From Hyphomonadaceae bacterium (lineage in GTDB: Bacteria > Pseudomonadota > Alphaproteobacteria > Caulobacterales > Hyphomonadaceae), in assembly GCA_024743315.1 (NCBI GenBank), contig JANSWU010000006.1:1-64000 (forward strand): a stretch of 64,000 nt of DNA, written 5' to 3'. This document shows, piece by piece, positions 24,687-34,023 of this stretch. How positions within the stretch are numbered: position 1 is the stretch's first letter; each line of letters opens with the position of its first letter. The notes beneath the pieces are model-generated. The model saw nothing but the letters and a program-made list of their open reading frames with translations, was not told where the DNA came from and searched no databases. Made by a program: the position numbers and the translations under genes.

Positions 24687-26452
24687 ACCGTTTCGTCCCA
24701 GTGTTTGGAGAGCCGTGAGGCGGCATTGATGATCCCGACCATGGAATAGGTTTGCGGGAAATTGCCCCAAAGCTCGCTCGTCTCGGTGTCGACATCTTCG
24801 GACAGCAAGCCAAGTTTTGTCCGGGTCGCGAGCACGGTTTCAAACATCGCCCGCGCCTCTTCCTTGCGGCCGATCCGTGCCAGGGCGTCGATATGCCAGA
24901 AGGTGCAGGCGGTGAAGGCGGTTTTCGGTTTTCCGAAATCATCTTCCATCCGGTAACGATAGACGTGGCTGCCGACGCGCAGCTCTTCGTCGATCCGTTC
25001 CACTGTGGCGACATAGCGCGGATCCATTGGGTCGATGAAACCGATCTCCGCCATGAGCAAAACGGACGCGTCGAGGTCTTCACCGCCAAACGCCGCCGTG
25101 AAGGCTTTACGTTCCTCGTTCCAACTCTGCTCGAGAATCGTTGCTCGAATCTCATCGGCGCGGGCATGCCAGTGCTGAGCACGTGCCTCACGCCCGAGCG
25201 TCTCGGCAATCTTGGCCAGTCGGTCGCACGCGGCCCAACACATGATCGCTGAAGAGGTGTGGACATGCGCGATGCCGCGAAATTCCCAGATGCCCGCATC
25301 CGGCGTGTTGTAGACCTGATAAGCGCGTTCGCCGACTTGTTCGAAATGTTCGAATTCAAGTTCGCCCGCGCGCGAGAACAAGCGATCGTCGAAGAAGGCT
25401 TGTGCCGCGCCGAGAATAACATGCCCGTAGACATCATGCTGGATGTGTTCAGCCGCCTGGTTGCCGATCCGCACAGGACCCATGCCGCGATACCCGGGCA
25501 GCCGCGTTGCGATTTCTTCGGTGAGATCGTCTTCCAGAGCGACGCCATAGACCGGCTGAATATGCCCGCCCTTGGTGTGCGCGACGGTGTTTCTGAGATA
25601 ACCGAGATAGCGCTCCAGCGTGCCCATCGCTGACAGGCGATTGAGCGCTGTGACCGAGAAATAGGCATCGCGGAGCCAACAGAAGCGATAGTCCCAATTG
25701 CGCTCCGAGCCTTCATGTTCGGGAATTGAAGTGGTCAGAGCTGCGACGATGCCACCGGTTTCCTCATAGACACAAAGCTTCAGCGTGATCGCCGCCCGGA
25801 TCACCGCCTCTTGCCATTCCGGCGGTGTGGCGAGGCGCCGCGACCATTGCTGCCAATTGTGCAATGTGCGCTGATACCAATCCGTCGCCATGGAATCCGG
25901 ATTATCAGACAGCGATTCATCTGGGCCGAGAATGAAGCTGATTTCGCCTTCCAGCACGAATTCGCGCTCATCCATGATGTATGAGACCGGCGCGTCCGTG
26001 GTCACTCGGAAATCAACTTCCTCATTCGGGAAACGAATATGCGAAACGCCGCGCCGGCGAATGATCGGCCGTTCGCCATGTCCCGTTTCGCCGCGCAAAT
26101 AGACTGTGATCCGCGGCATCCCCTTGAGCGGTGTGACGCGCCGGACGATTGAGGTCGGGCGGAACACACGTCCGCGATCCACAAAACGCGGCGCGAAATC
26201 GGTAATCTTGATCGCAGACCCATCCGCATCGGTGAGAATGGTCTCAATGATTGCCGTGTTGCGAATGTATCGCTGTTCGGCGCTAACCTGATCGGCCAGC
26301 GCGATTGTGAAGGCGCCGCCACCACCCAGCAAGGCATTGAAAACCGGCTCCCCGTCGAGACGCGGCAGGCACATCCATTGGATCGAAGCATTTTCGTCCA
26401 TCAGGGCGGCGACCGTGCCATTGCCGATGATACCGAGTTCAAGCGTGCTCAT
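24683..26452 (-). CDS. Glycoside hydrolase family 15 protein (glucoamylase/trehalase-like)
   Basis: A 589-residue GH15 protein. The N-terminal sandwich domain starts 'LELGIIGNGTVAALMDENAS'; the (alpha/alpha)6 catalytic domain shows 'RNWDYRFCWLRDAYFSV' and, near the end, 'WGNFPQTYSMVGIINAASRL', both standard GH15 landmarks that carry or flank the catalytic acids. ATG 26452 follows GGAGAATTGCGA, and the gene overlaps otsB by 14 bases. GH15 enzymes hydrolyse alpha-glucosides including starch ends and, in actinobacteria and others, trehalose. The ots context suggests trehalose or maltooligosaccharide turnover. It is probably cytoplasmic, as no signal peptide is seen. Confidence 0.88.
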   Translation of the reverse strand: MSTLELGIIGNGTVAALMDENASIQWMCLPRLDGEPVFNALLGGGGAFTIALADQVSAEQRYIRNTAIIETILTDADGSAIKITDFAPRFVDRGRVFRPTSIVRRVTPLKGMPRITVYLRGETGHGERPIIRRRGVSHIRFPNEEVDFRVTTDAPVSYIMDEREFVLEGEISFILGPDESLSDNPDSMATDWYQRTLHNWQQWSRRLATPPEWQEAVIRAAITLKLCVYEETGGIVAALTTSIPEHEGSERNWDYRFCWLRDAYFSVTALNRLSAMGTLERYLGYLRNTVAHTKGGHIQPVYGVALEDDLTEEIATRLPGYRGMGPVRIGNQAAEHIQHDVYGHVILGAAQAFFDDRLFSRAGELEFEHFEQVGERAYQVYNTPDAGIWEFRGIAHVHTSSAIMCWAACDRLAKIAETLGREARAQHWHARADEIRATILEQSWNEERKAFTAAFGGEDLDASVLLMAEIGFIDPMDPRYVATVERIDEELRVGSHVYRYRMEDDFGKPKTAFTACTFWHIDALARIGRKEEARAMFETVLATRTKLGLLSEDVDTETSELWGNFPQTYSMVGIINAASRLSKHWDETV

Positions 26453-27188
26453 TCGCAATTCTCCTCAGCCATGCCCAGACCGCGTCCGTATCGGACAGCC
26501 GGTAATCTGCACATGTATCCCCTTCTCCAACCTTAATCCCGAAGCCGCCGAGCTGAGTCGCAGCAAGCATGGCGTCTTCATCCGTGGTGTCGTCTCCGAC
26601 CATGACTGGCAATCGACCAGCGAATGACGGCTTTTGCATCAGCTCTTTCAGCGACACGCCCTTATTGGCGCGCGAGGGCTTCAATTCGATGACCATCTTA
26701 CCGAGCTGGACTTTATAATCAGGGGTTTGGTCTGCGAGCGCGGTCAAATCCTGCAGCAAAACGCGCTCCGCAGACGGGTTCTGTCGAAAATGGATGGCGA
26801 GGACCGGCCCCTTATCTTCGATCCGCACGCCCTGAATTGGGCCCACAATATCAGCGGCACGTTCGCGCAATTCCGACGGCGTCGCGACCGATTTAGGCGC
26901 CGGCGCACGGCCAGGCGGACAGACCTCTAAGCCATGGCCACCTGCGCGCCAGAGCTCGACAGGCGTTCTCACCGATAGATCACGGATATCACGTCCGCTG
27001 ATCAGCACGAGCGCCTCGCAAAATGCCCTGTTCAATGCTCGCAATACGGCCTCGCCATCTGGCGGCAGCGTCACCGTGTCAGGGTCATCCTGGATCGGCG
27101 CCAGGGTTCCGTCAAAGTCTAGAAACAGCGCATGTTGGCGCGTATCAATCCGCATCGCAGTCGGCGAAGTCCGTGCATCCAAAGTCAT
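26439..27188 (-). CDS. otsB: Trehalose-6-phosphate phosphatase
   Basis: A 249-residue HAD-superfamily phosphatase with motif I 'LFLDFDGTLAPI' (nucleophile and acid Asp), motif II around 'LVLISGRD', the Lys in 'SRANKGVSL' and motif IV 'MVGDDTTDEDAM'. This full set is diagnostic of OtsB. It dephosphorylates trehalose-6-phosphate made by OtsA, whose gene lies nine bases upstream. It overlaps the GH15 gene downstream, so the three genes form one operon. Confidence 0.93.
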   Translation of the reverse strand: MTLDARTSPTAMRIDTRQHALFLDFDGTLAPIQDDPDTVTLPPDGEAVLRALNRAFCEALVLISGRDIRDLSVRTPVELWRAGGHGLEVCPPGRAPAPKSVATPSELRERAADIVGPIQGVRIEDKGPVLAIHFRQNPSAERVLLQDLTALADQTPDYKVQLGKMVIELKPSRANKGVSLKELMQKPSFAGRLPVMVGDDTTDEDAMLAATQLGGFGIKVGEGDTCADYRLSDTDAVWAWLRRIANEHA

Positions 27189-27197
27189 GTGAACCGT

Positions 27198-28577
27198 CTA
27201 CGATGAACCGGTCTGGAGCGCATCCAGATCTTTCAGGAAGTTCTGTCGCCACCAGGAAATGTCCTGTTCTGTCACGACTTTCCGCAGCTCCAGCCAGCGT
27301 TCTCGCCGTTCCTCGATCGGCATGGTCAGACCGTGATGGATCACTTCAGCAAGCTTACGTTTGTCATGCGGGTTGACGAGGAGTGCCGCCTTGAGCTGTT
27401 CCGCAGCGCCGGCAAACTCCGACAGGATCAAGACGCCGGGATCCTCTTCATCCTGAGCCATGACAAACTCTTTGCAGACCAGGTTCATGCCATCGCGCAA
27501 AGGCGTGACCAAACCGACCCGCGCAATCCGGAACAGACCCGCCAATTCCTCGCGATCATAAGAGCGCGCCAGATAGCGCAGCGGGATCCAGTCGAGGTCC
27601 CCATAATCGCCATTGATCCGGCCCGCCAGCCGATCGAGCGTCTGGCGCAATTCACGATATTCTTCGACCTTGCTGCGTGATGGCGGCGCAATCTGAGTCA
27701 CCGAAACAGTACCATGGGTTTCCGGATAATCGTCGAACAGGCGGCCGACAGCCTCAAAGCGTTGCGGCAGACCCTTGGAATAATCCATCCGATCGACCCC
27801 GATCACGAGGGAACGGCCACCCAGGAATCGCCCGATCCGCTCGGCAGCTTCCTGGGCTTTTTCGGTTTTCGCGGCGGCTTCGAAACTTTCGGCATCAATC
27901 CCGATCGGATAGGCCTCGACTTTCACCGTCGTCGCGAAGACTTCAAGCCGGCCATCATCCAGCACTTTGGCTTTGCAATCCTCGATGAGATAGCGCGTGA
28001 AATTTGAACGATCCTGCTCTGACTGGAAACCGATTACCGAATAATTGCACATGGCGCGGGCGATCCAGAGATGCTCCGGCAGCGCGCGGAACACTTCTGG
28101 CGGTGGGAACGGAATGTGCAGGAAGAACCCGATCGGACCGTCCCACCCCGCTCGGCGGAGTGAGTCGCCCATAAGCAGGAAGTGATAATCATGCACCCAG
28201 ACCGAGTCGCCCTCTTTCAACCGATCCGCAACCATGCTGGCAATGCGCTGATTGACCGCGACATAGACCTGGAAAGCGTCCGCATCAAAGGAGGCCAGAT
28301 CGATGCGGTAGTGAAAGACCGGCCACAGAACTGAGTTGGCATATTTGAGATAGTATTGATCATGCTCGTGCTGCGACAGATCCGTGAGCACAAACTCGAC
28401 GCCATCATCTTTCATTGTATGCAGACTGCGGGTCGGCTGTTCGACAATATCGCCCGACCAGCCGAACCAGACCCCGCCGGTTGATTTCAGGGACTCCCAG
28501 ACCGCAACCGCTAGTCCGCCTGCCCGCGCCCCCGGATCTGCAGCGGTCCGGTTTGAGATTGCAATTAGCCTGCCCAT
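27198..28577 (-). CDS. otsA: Trehalose-6-phosphate synthase (GT20)
   Basis: A 459-residue GT20 enzyme joining UDP-glucose and glucose-6-phosphate. Landmarks are the N-terminal 'LIAISNR' and 'GGLAVAVWESLK', 'VWVHDYHFLL' in the active site, 'GVDRMDYSKGLPQRF' for phosphate and nucleotide binding, and 'PLRDGMNLVCKEFVMAQ'. The length is normal. It is the first gene of otsA-otsB-GH15. Trehalose made here would serve osmotic or desiccation protection, fitting the BCCT transporter gene nearby. Confidence 0.95.
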   Translation of the reverse strand: MGRLIAISNRTAADPGARAGGLAVAVWESLKSTGGVWFGWSGDIVEQPTRSLHTMKDDGVEFVLTDLSQHEHDQYYLKYANSVLWPVFHYRIDLASFDADAFQVYVAVNQRIASMVADRLKEGDSVWVHDYHFLLMGDSLRRAGWDGPIGFFLHIPFPPPEVFRALPEHLWIARAMCNYSVIGFQSEQDRSNFTRYLIEDCKAKVLDDGRLEVFATTVKVEAYPIGIDAESFEAAAKTEKAQEAAERIGRFLGGRSLVIGVDRMDYSKGLPQRFEAVGRLFDDYPETHGTVSVTQIAPPSRSKVEEYRELRQTLDRLAGRINGDYGDLDWIPLRYLARSYDREELAGLFRIARVGLVTPLRDGMNLVCKEFVMAQDEEDPGVLILSEFAGAAEQLKAALLVNPHDKRKLAEVIHHGLTMPIEERRERWLELRKVVTEQDISWWRQNFLKDLDALQTGSS

Positions 28578-28713
28578 CCAATCAGCTTACCTAATTCCCC
28601 GAATTCGAACAGGAAAAACTCAAACTTGAGGTAGAAATTCGCAGACCTGCCTTGGTTGACCACGCGGAGCCCTTGCAAGGCATCGGTCAGATCAAAGGCT
28701 TGGGAGGGTGCAC

Positions 28714-29448
28714 ATGAACGACACGGATTTCACCGGCAAGACCGTTCTTGTTGTTGGCGGTTCAAGCGGCATTGGAAACGGCATTGCGCAGGCGTTCCGA
28801 ACCCGCGGCGCCGAGGTTGAGGTTTGGGGCACACGCGCTTCAGCGCAGGATTATGATCCTTCCAAGGGGTCCGACCTGACAGGCCTCATCTATCGGCAAG
28901 TCGATGTTGGGTCGCCCGACGCCATCGCAGCGGCTGAAATCAGCTTTGACGCGCTGGATATCCTGGTTCTGTCTCAGGGCATCGTGGCTTACAAGAAGGC
29001 CGAGTTCGAGCGCGAAGGCTGGGACAAAGTGATGTCGGTCAATCTCGATAGCCTGATCCATTGCTGTGAGAAATTTCGCGCGAGTTTGGCGAGCCGAAAC
29101 GGGTCGATCATCACAATCAGCTCGGTATCGGGAACGCGTGCCAATATCGGCAATCCAGCCTATGCAGCGTCAAAAGCAGGGGCGATCAGCCTGACCAAAA
29201 CACTTGGCCAGGCCTATGCAAGGGATGGCATTCGCGTAAATGGCGTCGCGCCGGGTCTTGTCGACACAAAACTGACCAAAGTTACCACAGAACACCCGGA
29301 TCGCTTGCAGGGCGCCCTGCGCAGCATTCCTCTGCGGCGGGTCGGTACGCCTGACGAGATTGCCGGCGGGGTGCTTTTTCTGGCCTCGCCGCTGGCGTCT
29401 TATGTCTGCGGGCAAACCATCTTTGTAGATGGCGGCCTGACCTTGTAA
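28714..29448 (+). CDS. Classical short-chain dehydrogenase/reductase
   Basis: A 244-residue SDR with 'VGGSSGIGNGIAQAF' (cofactor binding), 'ISSVSG' and 'YAASKAG' (catalytic Ser, Tyr, Lys) and the C-terminal 'FVDGGLTL'. Where most family members have NNAG the protein reads 'LSQGI', with Ser-Gln-Gly in place of Asn-Ala-Gly. ATG 28714 follows GGGAGGGTGC. It is divergent from otsA and convergent with the BCCT gene. The substrate cannot be deduced. Confidence 0.85.
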   Translation: MNDTDFTGKTVLVVGGSSGIGNGIAQAFRTRGAEVEVWGTRASAQDYDPSKGSDLTGLIYRQVDVGSPDAIAAAEISFDALDILVLSQGIVAYKKAEFEREGWDKVMSVNLDSLIHCCEKFRASLASRNGSIITISSVSGTRANIGNPAYAASKAGAISLTKTLGQAYARDGIRVNGVAPGLVDTKLTKVTTEHPDRLQGALRSIPLRRVGTPDEIAGGVLFLASPLASYVCGQTIFVDGGLTL

Positions 29449-29497
29449 TCACTCAGAGATCGAGACCAGTCAGTTTGCGAATATTCCGGCCGATCTG

Positions 29498-31090
29498 TTA
29501 TTCCGATTTCAGCCCTTCAGCATCGGCGCGCATGCCGAGGAATAGGCTCAAACAGCAGATTAAGAGAATAATCGTGAATGGCAGCGCTGCCGCGATAGTA
29601 CCGGCTTGCAAGGCTTCGAGCGCAGACGTCCCGCCGCCATAAAGCAGTGCCGAGGCTGTCAGGCCGAGCATGCAGGCCCAGAATACGCGTTGCGCCACCG
29701 GAGCATTGGTCTTGCCGCCTGATGTGATCGTGTCGACGACCAAGGCGCCTGAATCGGCCGAGGTCACGATGAAGACGATAAGCAATCCGATCGCAACGAT
29801 CGACGTTACGCCGCCCCAAGGCAGGGCTGCCAGCATTTGAAACAGGACCGTCGCTGAATTTACGATGCCGCCGGACAGATCACCGATGCCATTCTCGTAC
29901 TGGAACACGGCCGTCTCCCCGAAGGCGGAGAACCAAACCACGCAAATCGCGAAGGGGGCGAGCAGGACGACGGAGAAATATTCCCGGACGGTGCGTCCGC
30001 GCGAGATCCGGGCGATGAACATGCCGACAAAGGGCGACCATGAAATCCACCAGGCCCAGTAGAAGATCGTCCAGTCATGGAACCAGGCGATATCGTCACG
30101 GCCAACCCAATTGGTGAGCGCGGGCGTGTCGGCAAAATAAGCGATCAGGTTTTCGCCCATACCGGTAAATATCAAGGCGGTCGGTCCGGCAATAATCACG
30201 AACATCAAAAGGCAGAACGCCACCACCATATTGATATTGCTCAGGAGTTTGACGCCGCCATCCAGACCGCGAATGACTGAGATCACCGCCAACCCGGTCA
30301 TCGCCGCGATCAAGCCAATCTGGATCCAGACATTCGGCTCGAAATCGAACATGTATCCGAGGCCGCTGGCGGCCTGCGTGCCGCCAAGACCAATCGTGGT
30401 CGCCAATCCGAAAATCGTCGACACGACCGCAAACAGGTCGATCACATGGCCCCACCAGCCCCAGACGCGTTCGCCTAATAAAGGATAGAAAGCGGACCGG
30501 ATAGACAGCGGCAGGCCCTTATTGTGCGCAAAAAAGCCGAGCGACAGCCCGACCACGGCGTAAATCGCCCAGGGCGACAGGCCCCAATGGAACAGGGTGG
30601 CACTGAAAGCCAGCCGATTTGCCTCAGCCGTGCCAGGTTCGGCCCCCAAAGGCATGCCAAACCAGTCGGTATGATAGGCTAAAGGCTCTGCCGCGCCCCA
30701 GAACATGAAACCAATCCCGACACCGGCGGCAAACAGCATGGCGATCCAAGAATGAACTTTATAATCCGGCACGGCGTCTTGGCCGCCCAAGCGAATGCGA
30801 CCGAGCGGCGAGATCGCCAAGGCGAGACAGAATATGAAAACGAGGACCGGGGTCGCGGCAAACAACCAATCGAAAGACTGTAATGTATGCGAGCGCGCCG
30901 CACTCAGAAACTCACCAGACACGGTGGGAAAGACCAGCGTCAGTCCGCCAAAGAGGAGCACCAGGCTGGCGGCGAGAAAGAAGACCGGATTGTGGACGTC
31001 CAGACCGAGGACTTCGACATTGTCCTGACCGACTTCATAATCGGTCTCATACTCGTTTTCAGCAGTAGAGATAAATTCCGAATCCGGCAT
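29498..31090 (-). CDS. BCCT-family betaine/choline/carnitine transporter
   Basis: A 530-residue, twelve-helix transporter of the BCCT family. Diagnostic stretches are 'GVGIGFMFWGAAEPL' (unwound helix), 'FYWAWWISWSPFVGMFIARI' (substrate and sodium region with the Trp cluster) and 'SRGRTVREY'. The cytoplasmic N-terminus is short and acidic, and there is no long C-terminal tail, so osmosensing of the BetP type is uncertain. The ribosome site is GGAAGGGAAGC. Likely substrates are glycine betaine, choline or related quaternary amines; the nearby trehalose operon supports osmoprotection. Confidence 0.9.
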   Translation of the reverse strand: MPDSEFISTAENEYETDYEVGQDNVEVLGLDVHNPVFFLAASLVLLFGGLTLVFPTVSGEFLSAARSHTLQSFDWLFAATPVLVFIFCLALAISPLGRIRLGGQDAVPDYKVHSWIAMLFAAGVGIGFMFWGAAEPLAYHTDWFGMPLGAEPGTAEANRLAFSATLFHWGLSPWAIYAVVGLSLGFFAHNKGLPLSIRSAFYPLLGERVWGWWGHVIDLFAVVSTIFGLATTIGLGGTQAASGLGYMFDFEPNVWIQIGLIAAMTGLAVISVIRGLDGGVKLLSNINMVVAFCLLMFVIIAGPTALIFTGMGENLIAYFADTPALTNWVGRDDIAWFHDWTIFYWAWWISWSPFVGMFIARISRGRTVREYFSVVLLAPFAICVVWFSAFGETAVFQYENGIGDLSGGIVNSATVLFQMLAALPWGGVTSIVAIGLLIVFIVTSADSGALVVDTITSGGKTNAPVAQRVFWACMLGLTASALLYGGGTSALEALQAGTIAAALPFTIILLICCLSLFLGMRADAEGLKSE

Positions 31091-31381
31091 GCTTCCCTTC
31101 CAGTTACGCGCCCAGCTTGTCCTGCACGAATTGTGTCGATGTTCAAAGCATCTGGCGCAGCCAGACGAGCAAACGCACCGCCCTGACGCACCGTAAGTGC
31201 TGTATAATTAACACATATACCGGCTGAGTCAGGAGAACCTGCGACAATCGCAGCTGATAATCTTTCCATCATCAAACTATCTGCTACGTAACATGCACCA
31301 TCGAGCGATCGTGATTCTTGTGTGCCCTGCGTAATTCGGCGTGGGCCTGCACGATCGGAGCAAACACCCGAGGGACTACAT

Positions 31382-33952
31382 ATGTATCGACTAATGAGTG
31401 GCGCGTCGCTGATCGCCATGATGGGTCTATCTGGCTTGAGTGCCGTCGCCCAGGACGCCGCAGAACCAGAAGCCAAGCGCTTGCAGTCTGTCACGGTTAC
31501 GGCAACCAAGCGCGCCGAAACCGCTCAGAGCATTCCAGTGGCCGTGGACGCGATTGGCGAACAGGAATTGGAAGAGCTCGGCGTCAAGAATTTCTCTGAC
31601 TATCTCATTCAGTTGCCGGGCGTGACCGCGGGCGGGTCCGGGCCCGGGCAGAACACGATTTACATTCGCGGTCTGGCCTCAACGACCCCTGCTGCGACGA
31701 TTGCCGGCGTTGCTGGCCTGGCGCCAAATGTTTCATTCTATCTCGATGAGCAGCCGTTGGCGCAGCCCGGGCGAAATCTTGACGTCTATGCCGCGGACCT
31801 GGAACGGGTTGAAGTTCTGTCCGGCCCTCAAGGGACACTGTTTGGCTCGAGCTCGCAAGCCGGTACCGTGCGCCTGATCACCAACAAGCCGGATTTCTCC
31901 GGTGTTGCTGCTTCTGTTAAAGCATCGACTTCGTTCACCGATGGCGGTGAGATGAGCAATAGTGTCGAGGCGATGTTCAACTTGCCGGTTTCGGACAAAC
32001 TCGCGCTGCGCGGGGTTGTCTATACCGACAATCAAGGCGGCTATATCGACAATGTCGGTGGCACCGTGACGACGGAAGAATCGGCTCGGTTCCGCCCGGC
32101 AGGCACGGTCCGCGACAATGGCCTCGTGGTGTCACCGGGTCGCGCCGGTTTCCAGGCGGGCGCTGACCTGTCTGGCGTCACTTTCATTCCGGCCAATAAT
32201 AGCTCGATTGTCGAGAATGATTTCAACGACACGACTTATGCTGGTTTTCGCCTGAGCGCCGCCTATGAGTTCAACTCGGATTGGAGCCTGTTGGTCTCCC
32301 ACGCCCAACAACAACTTGATACGGATGGCGTGTTCTTCGCCGACCCTGAACTCGATGATTACGACATTCAGCGTTTCTCCGAAGACGAGATTGAAGACAG
32401 CTATCACAATACAAGCTGGACGCTGGAAGGCCGGATCGGGATGCTGGAAGCGCTCTATACCGGCGCCTATACAGACCGCACGACAGATCAGACGGTCGAT
32501 TACACTGACTATCTCTTCGTCGGACAGTATCTTCCCTATTACATCTGTGATGGGTCAGTGACCTATCCGGGCGCAGCCGGGCCAACCGGGACCTGCCAGG
32601 CGCCAAATCTCTTCGTTGATTCCCTGACGGAGCTGAAAGTCGAAACCCACGAACTGCGTTTCAACACGCCAGCCGAGCATCGGTTGCGCGCCACTTTTGG
32701 TGGCTTCTATTCCGATTTGGAATTGCTGGAACGCAATGACTTTACCTATCCTGGGTCGCGCTTCGCGATTGGCTTTAACGGCGTTGCCGGCTTCCCGGAC
32801 AATTACCCGCTTACCAACACCGCGGTCACCGGCGAGATTGGTAGTGCGTCCCCCGGTTTCTTCAGCGATCCCGGACCGTTCCCGGAAAGCGCAATCTTCC
32901 GTAATGATGTGCTGCGCACGGATGAGCAACTCGGCCTGTTCGGTGAAGCGACATTTGACCTGAATGAGCAATTCGCGATCACATTCGGCGCGCGCTGGTA
33001 TGATATCGAGGTTGACCTCGAAGGGTCGGCAAACTCGTCTTTCTTCAATCTTGGACAAGCGACGGACCAGCAGCGCGCCGGCACCAATATCTCCGCACAG
33101 TTTGCGCCGAACAATCCATTCGGCGCGCCGGATACCGCCTCCACTGACGGCGTCATCTACAAACTGACCGGCTCCTACACGCCAACCGATGATGTCCTCT
33201 TATACGCGACTTATTCGGAAGGCTTCCGCCCTGGCTTGCTCAACCGTCCAGGCGGGCGTTCCAACCCTGCCGGAACCTATACGGTACCATTCGCGGTCGA
33301 TACGGATGACATCCAGAATTATGAAATCGGCTGGAAAACCGAATTGTTCGACAATTCTCTGCGGTTCAACGGCTCGGCCTTCTTCGTCGAGATCGAGGGC
33401 TTGCAGGCAACAATTTTTGACCCATCCATCGTCAACTTGTTCTTCTCCGACAATGCTGCAAACGCGGAAATCACGGGGGTTGAGGGTGACTTCACCTGGG
33501 CGCCGTATGCGGTTGACGGCCTCACCATCGCTGGGGCGTTCTCGCTGCTCGATACCGAGATTACCGAGGTTCTGGTTCCGACCAACGATGTCCTACAAGG
33601 CTCGGATCTTGCCTTTGCCCCGGCCTATCAAGGCAATCTCCGTGTGCGCTATGAATGGGATCTGGAGCGCCAGATTGGCGGATCGTCTTTGACCGCCCAC
33701 GTCATGCCTCAGATCGTGTTCTCGGATGACTCGGTGAGCGACATTGTCGAGATCAATAAGGGCGATGTCGATGGCTATGTCGTTCTCGGCGGCACTTTGG
33801 GCGTCACCGCAGATCAATGGTCCGCCGAACTGTTCGCGACCAATTTGACCAATGAGTATGCCGAACTCAGCAATAGCTTCCAGTTCGACCGAAACCGGGT
33901 CACGCCGATGCGGCCGCGCACCATTGGTGTGCGCGTCGGCTATGATTTTTAG
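31382..33952 (+). CDS. TonB-dependent outer-membrane receptor
   Basis: An 856-residue receptor with a signal peptide (cleavage probably after 'GLSAVAQ'), a TonB-box-like 'QSVTVTATKR', a plug with 'QSIPVAVDAIG' and 'IYIRGLAS', then 'RVEVLSGPQGTLFGSSSQAG', and a beta-barrel ending in 'GVRVGYDF' with the terminal aromatic residue. ATG 31382 follows CGAGGGAC; the track ORF begins 20 codons too early. The substrate is unknown: the large plug and 'LDEQPLAQPG' resemble sphingomonad/hyphomonad receptors rather than siderophore-specific ones. A strong terminator follows 25 bases after the stop. A TPR-sulfotransferase gene follows, a common pairing in these bacteria. Confidence 0.9.
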   Translation: MYRLMSGASLIAMMGLSGLSAVAQDAAEPEAKRLQSVTVTATKRAETAQSIPVAVDAIGEQELEELGVKNFSDYLIQLPGVTAGGSGPGQNTIYIRGLASTTPAATIAGVAGLAPNVSFYLDEQPLAQPGRNLDVYAADLERVEVLSGPQGTLFGSSSQAGTVRLITNKPDFSGVAASVKASTSFTDGGEMSNSVEAMFNLPVSDKLALRGVVYTDNQGGYIDNVGGTVTTEESARFRPAGTVRDNGLVVSPGRAGFQAGADLSGVTFIPANNSSIVENDFNDTTYAGFRLSAAYEFNSDWSLLVSHAQQQLDTDGVFFADPELDDYDIQRFSEDEIEDSYHNTSWTLEGRIGMLEALYTGAYTDRTTDQTVDYTDYLFVGQYLPYYICDGSVTYPGAAGPTGTCQAPNLFVDSLTELKVETHELRFNTPAEHRLRATFGGFYSDLELLERNDFTYPGSRFAIGFNGVAGFPDNYPLTNTAVTGEIGSASPGFFSDPGPFPESAIFRNDVLRTDEQLGLFGEATFDLNEQFAITFGARWYDIEVDLEGSANSSFFNLGQATDQQRAGTNISAQFAPNNPFGAPDTASTDGVIYKLTGSYTPTDDVLLYATYSEGFRPGLLNRPGGRSNPAGTYTVPFAVDTDDIQNYEIGWKTELFDNSLRFNGSAFFVEIEGLQATIFDPSIVNLFFSDNAANAEITGVEGDFTWAPYAVDGLTIAGAFSLLDTEITEVLVPTNDVLQGSDLAFAPAYQGNLRVRYEWDLERQIGGSSLTAHVMPQIVFSDDSVSDIVEINKGDVDGYVVLGGTLGVTADQWSAELFATNLTNEYAELSNSFQFDRNRVTPMRPRTIGVRVGYDF

Positions 33953-33976
33953 TCACCGCATCTGATAGCGATTGAA

Positions 33977-34011
33977 GGCAGCGTCTTGATCCCTCAAGGC
34001 GCTGCCTTTTT
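33977..34011 (+). terminator. Rho-independent terminator after the TonB receptor gene
   Basis: GGCAGCGTCTTGA pairs with TCAAGGCGCTGCC (13 pairs, one G-U) around a TCCC loop and is followed by five T residues. It lies directly against the start of the next gene: an ATG at 34012 overlaps the T run and the next in-frame ATG is at 34024. Confidence 0.92.
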
Positions 34012-34023
34012 ATGGACCCTGCC

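Noticed and set aside
24640-25716. 358-codon minus-strand ORF within the GH15 gene
   Set aside because: A different frame from the clear GH15 reading; Arg/Ser-rich shadow sequence.
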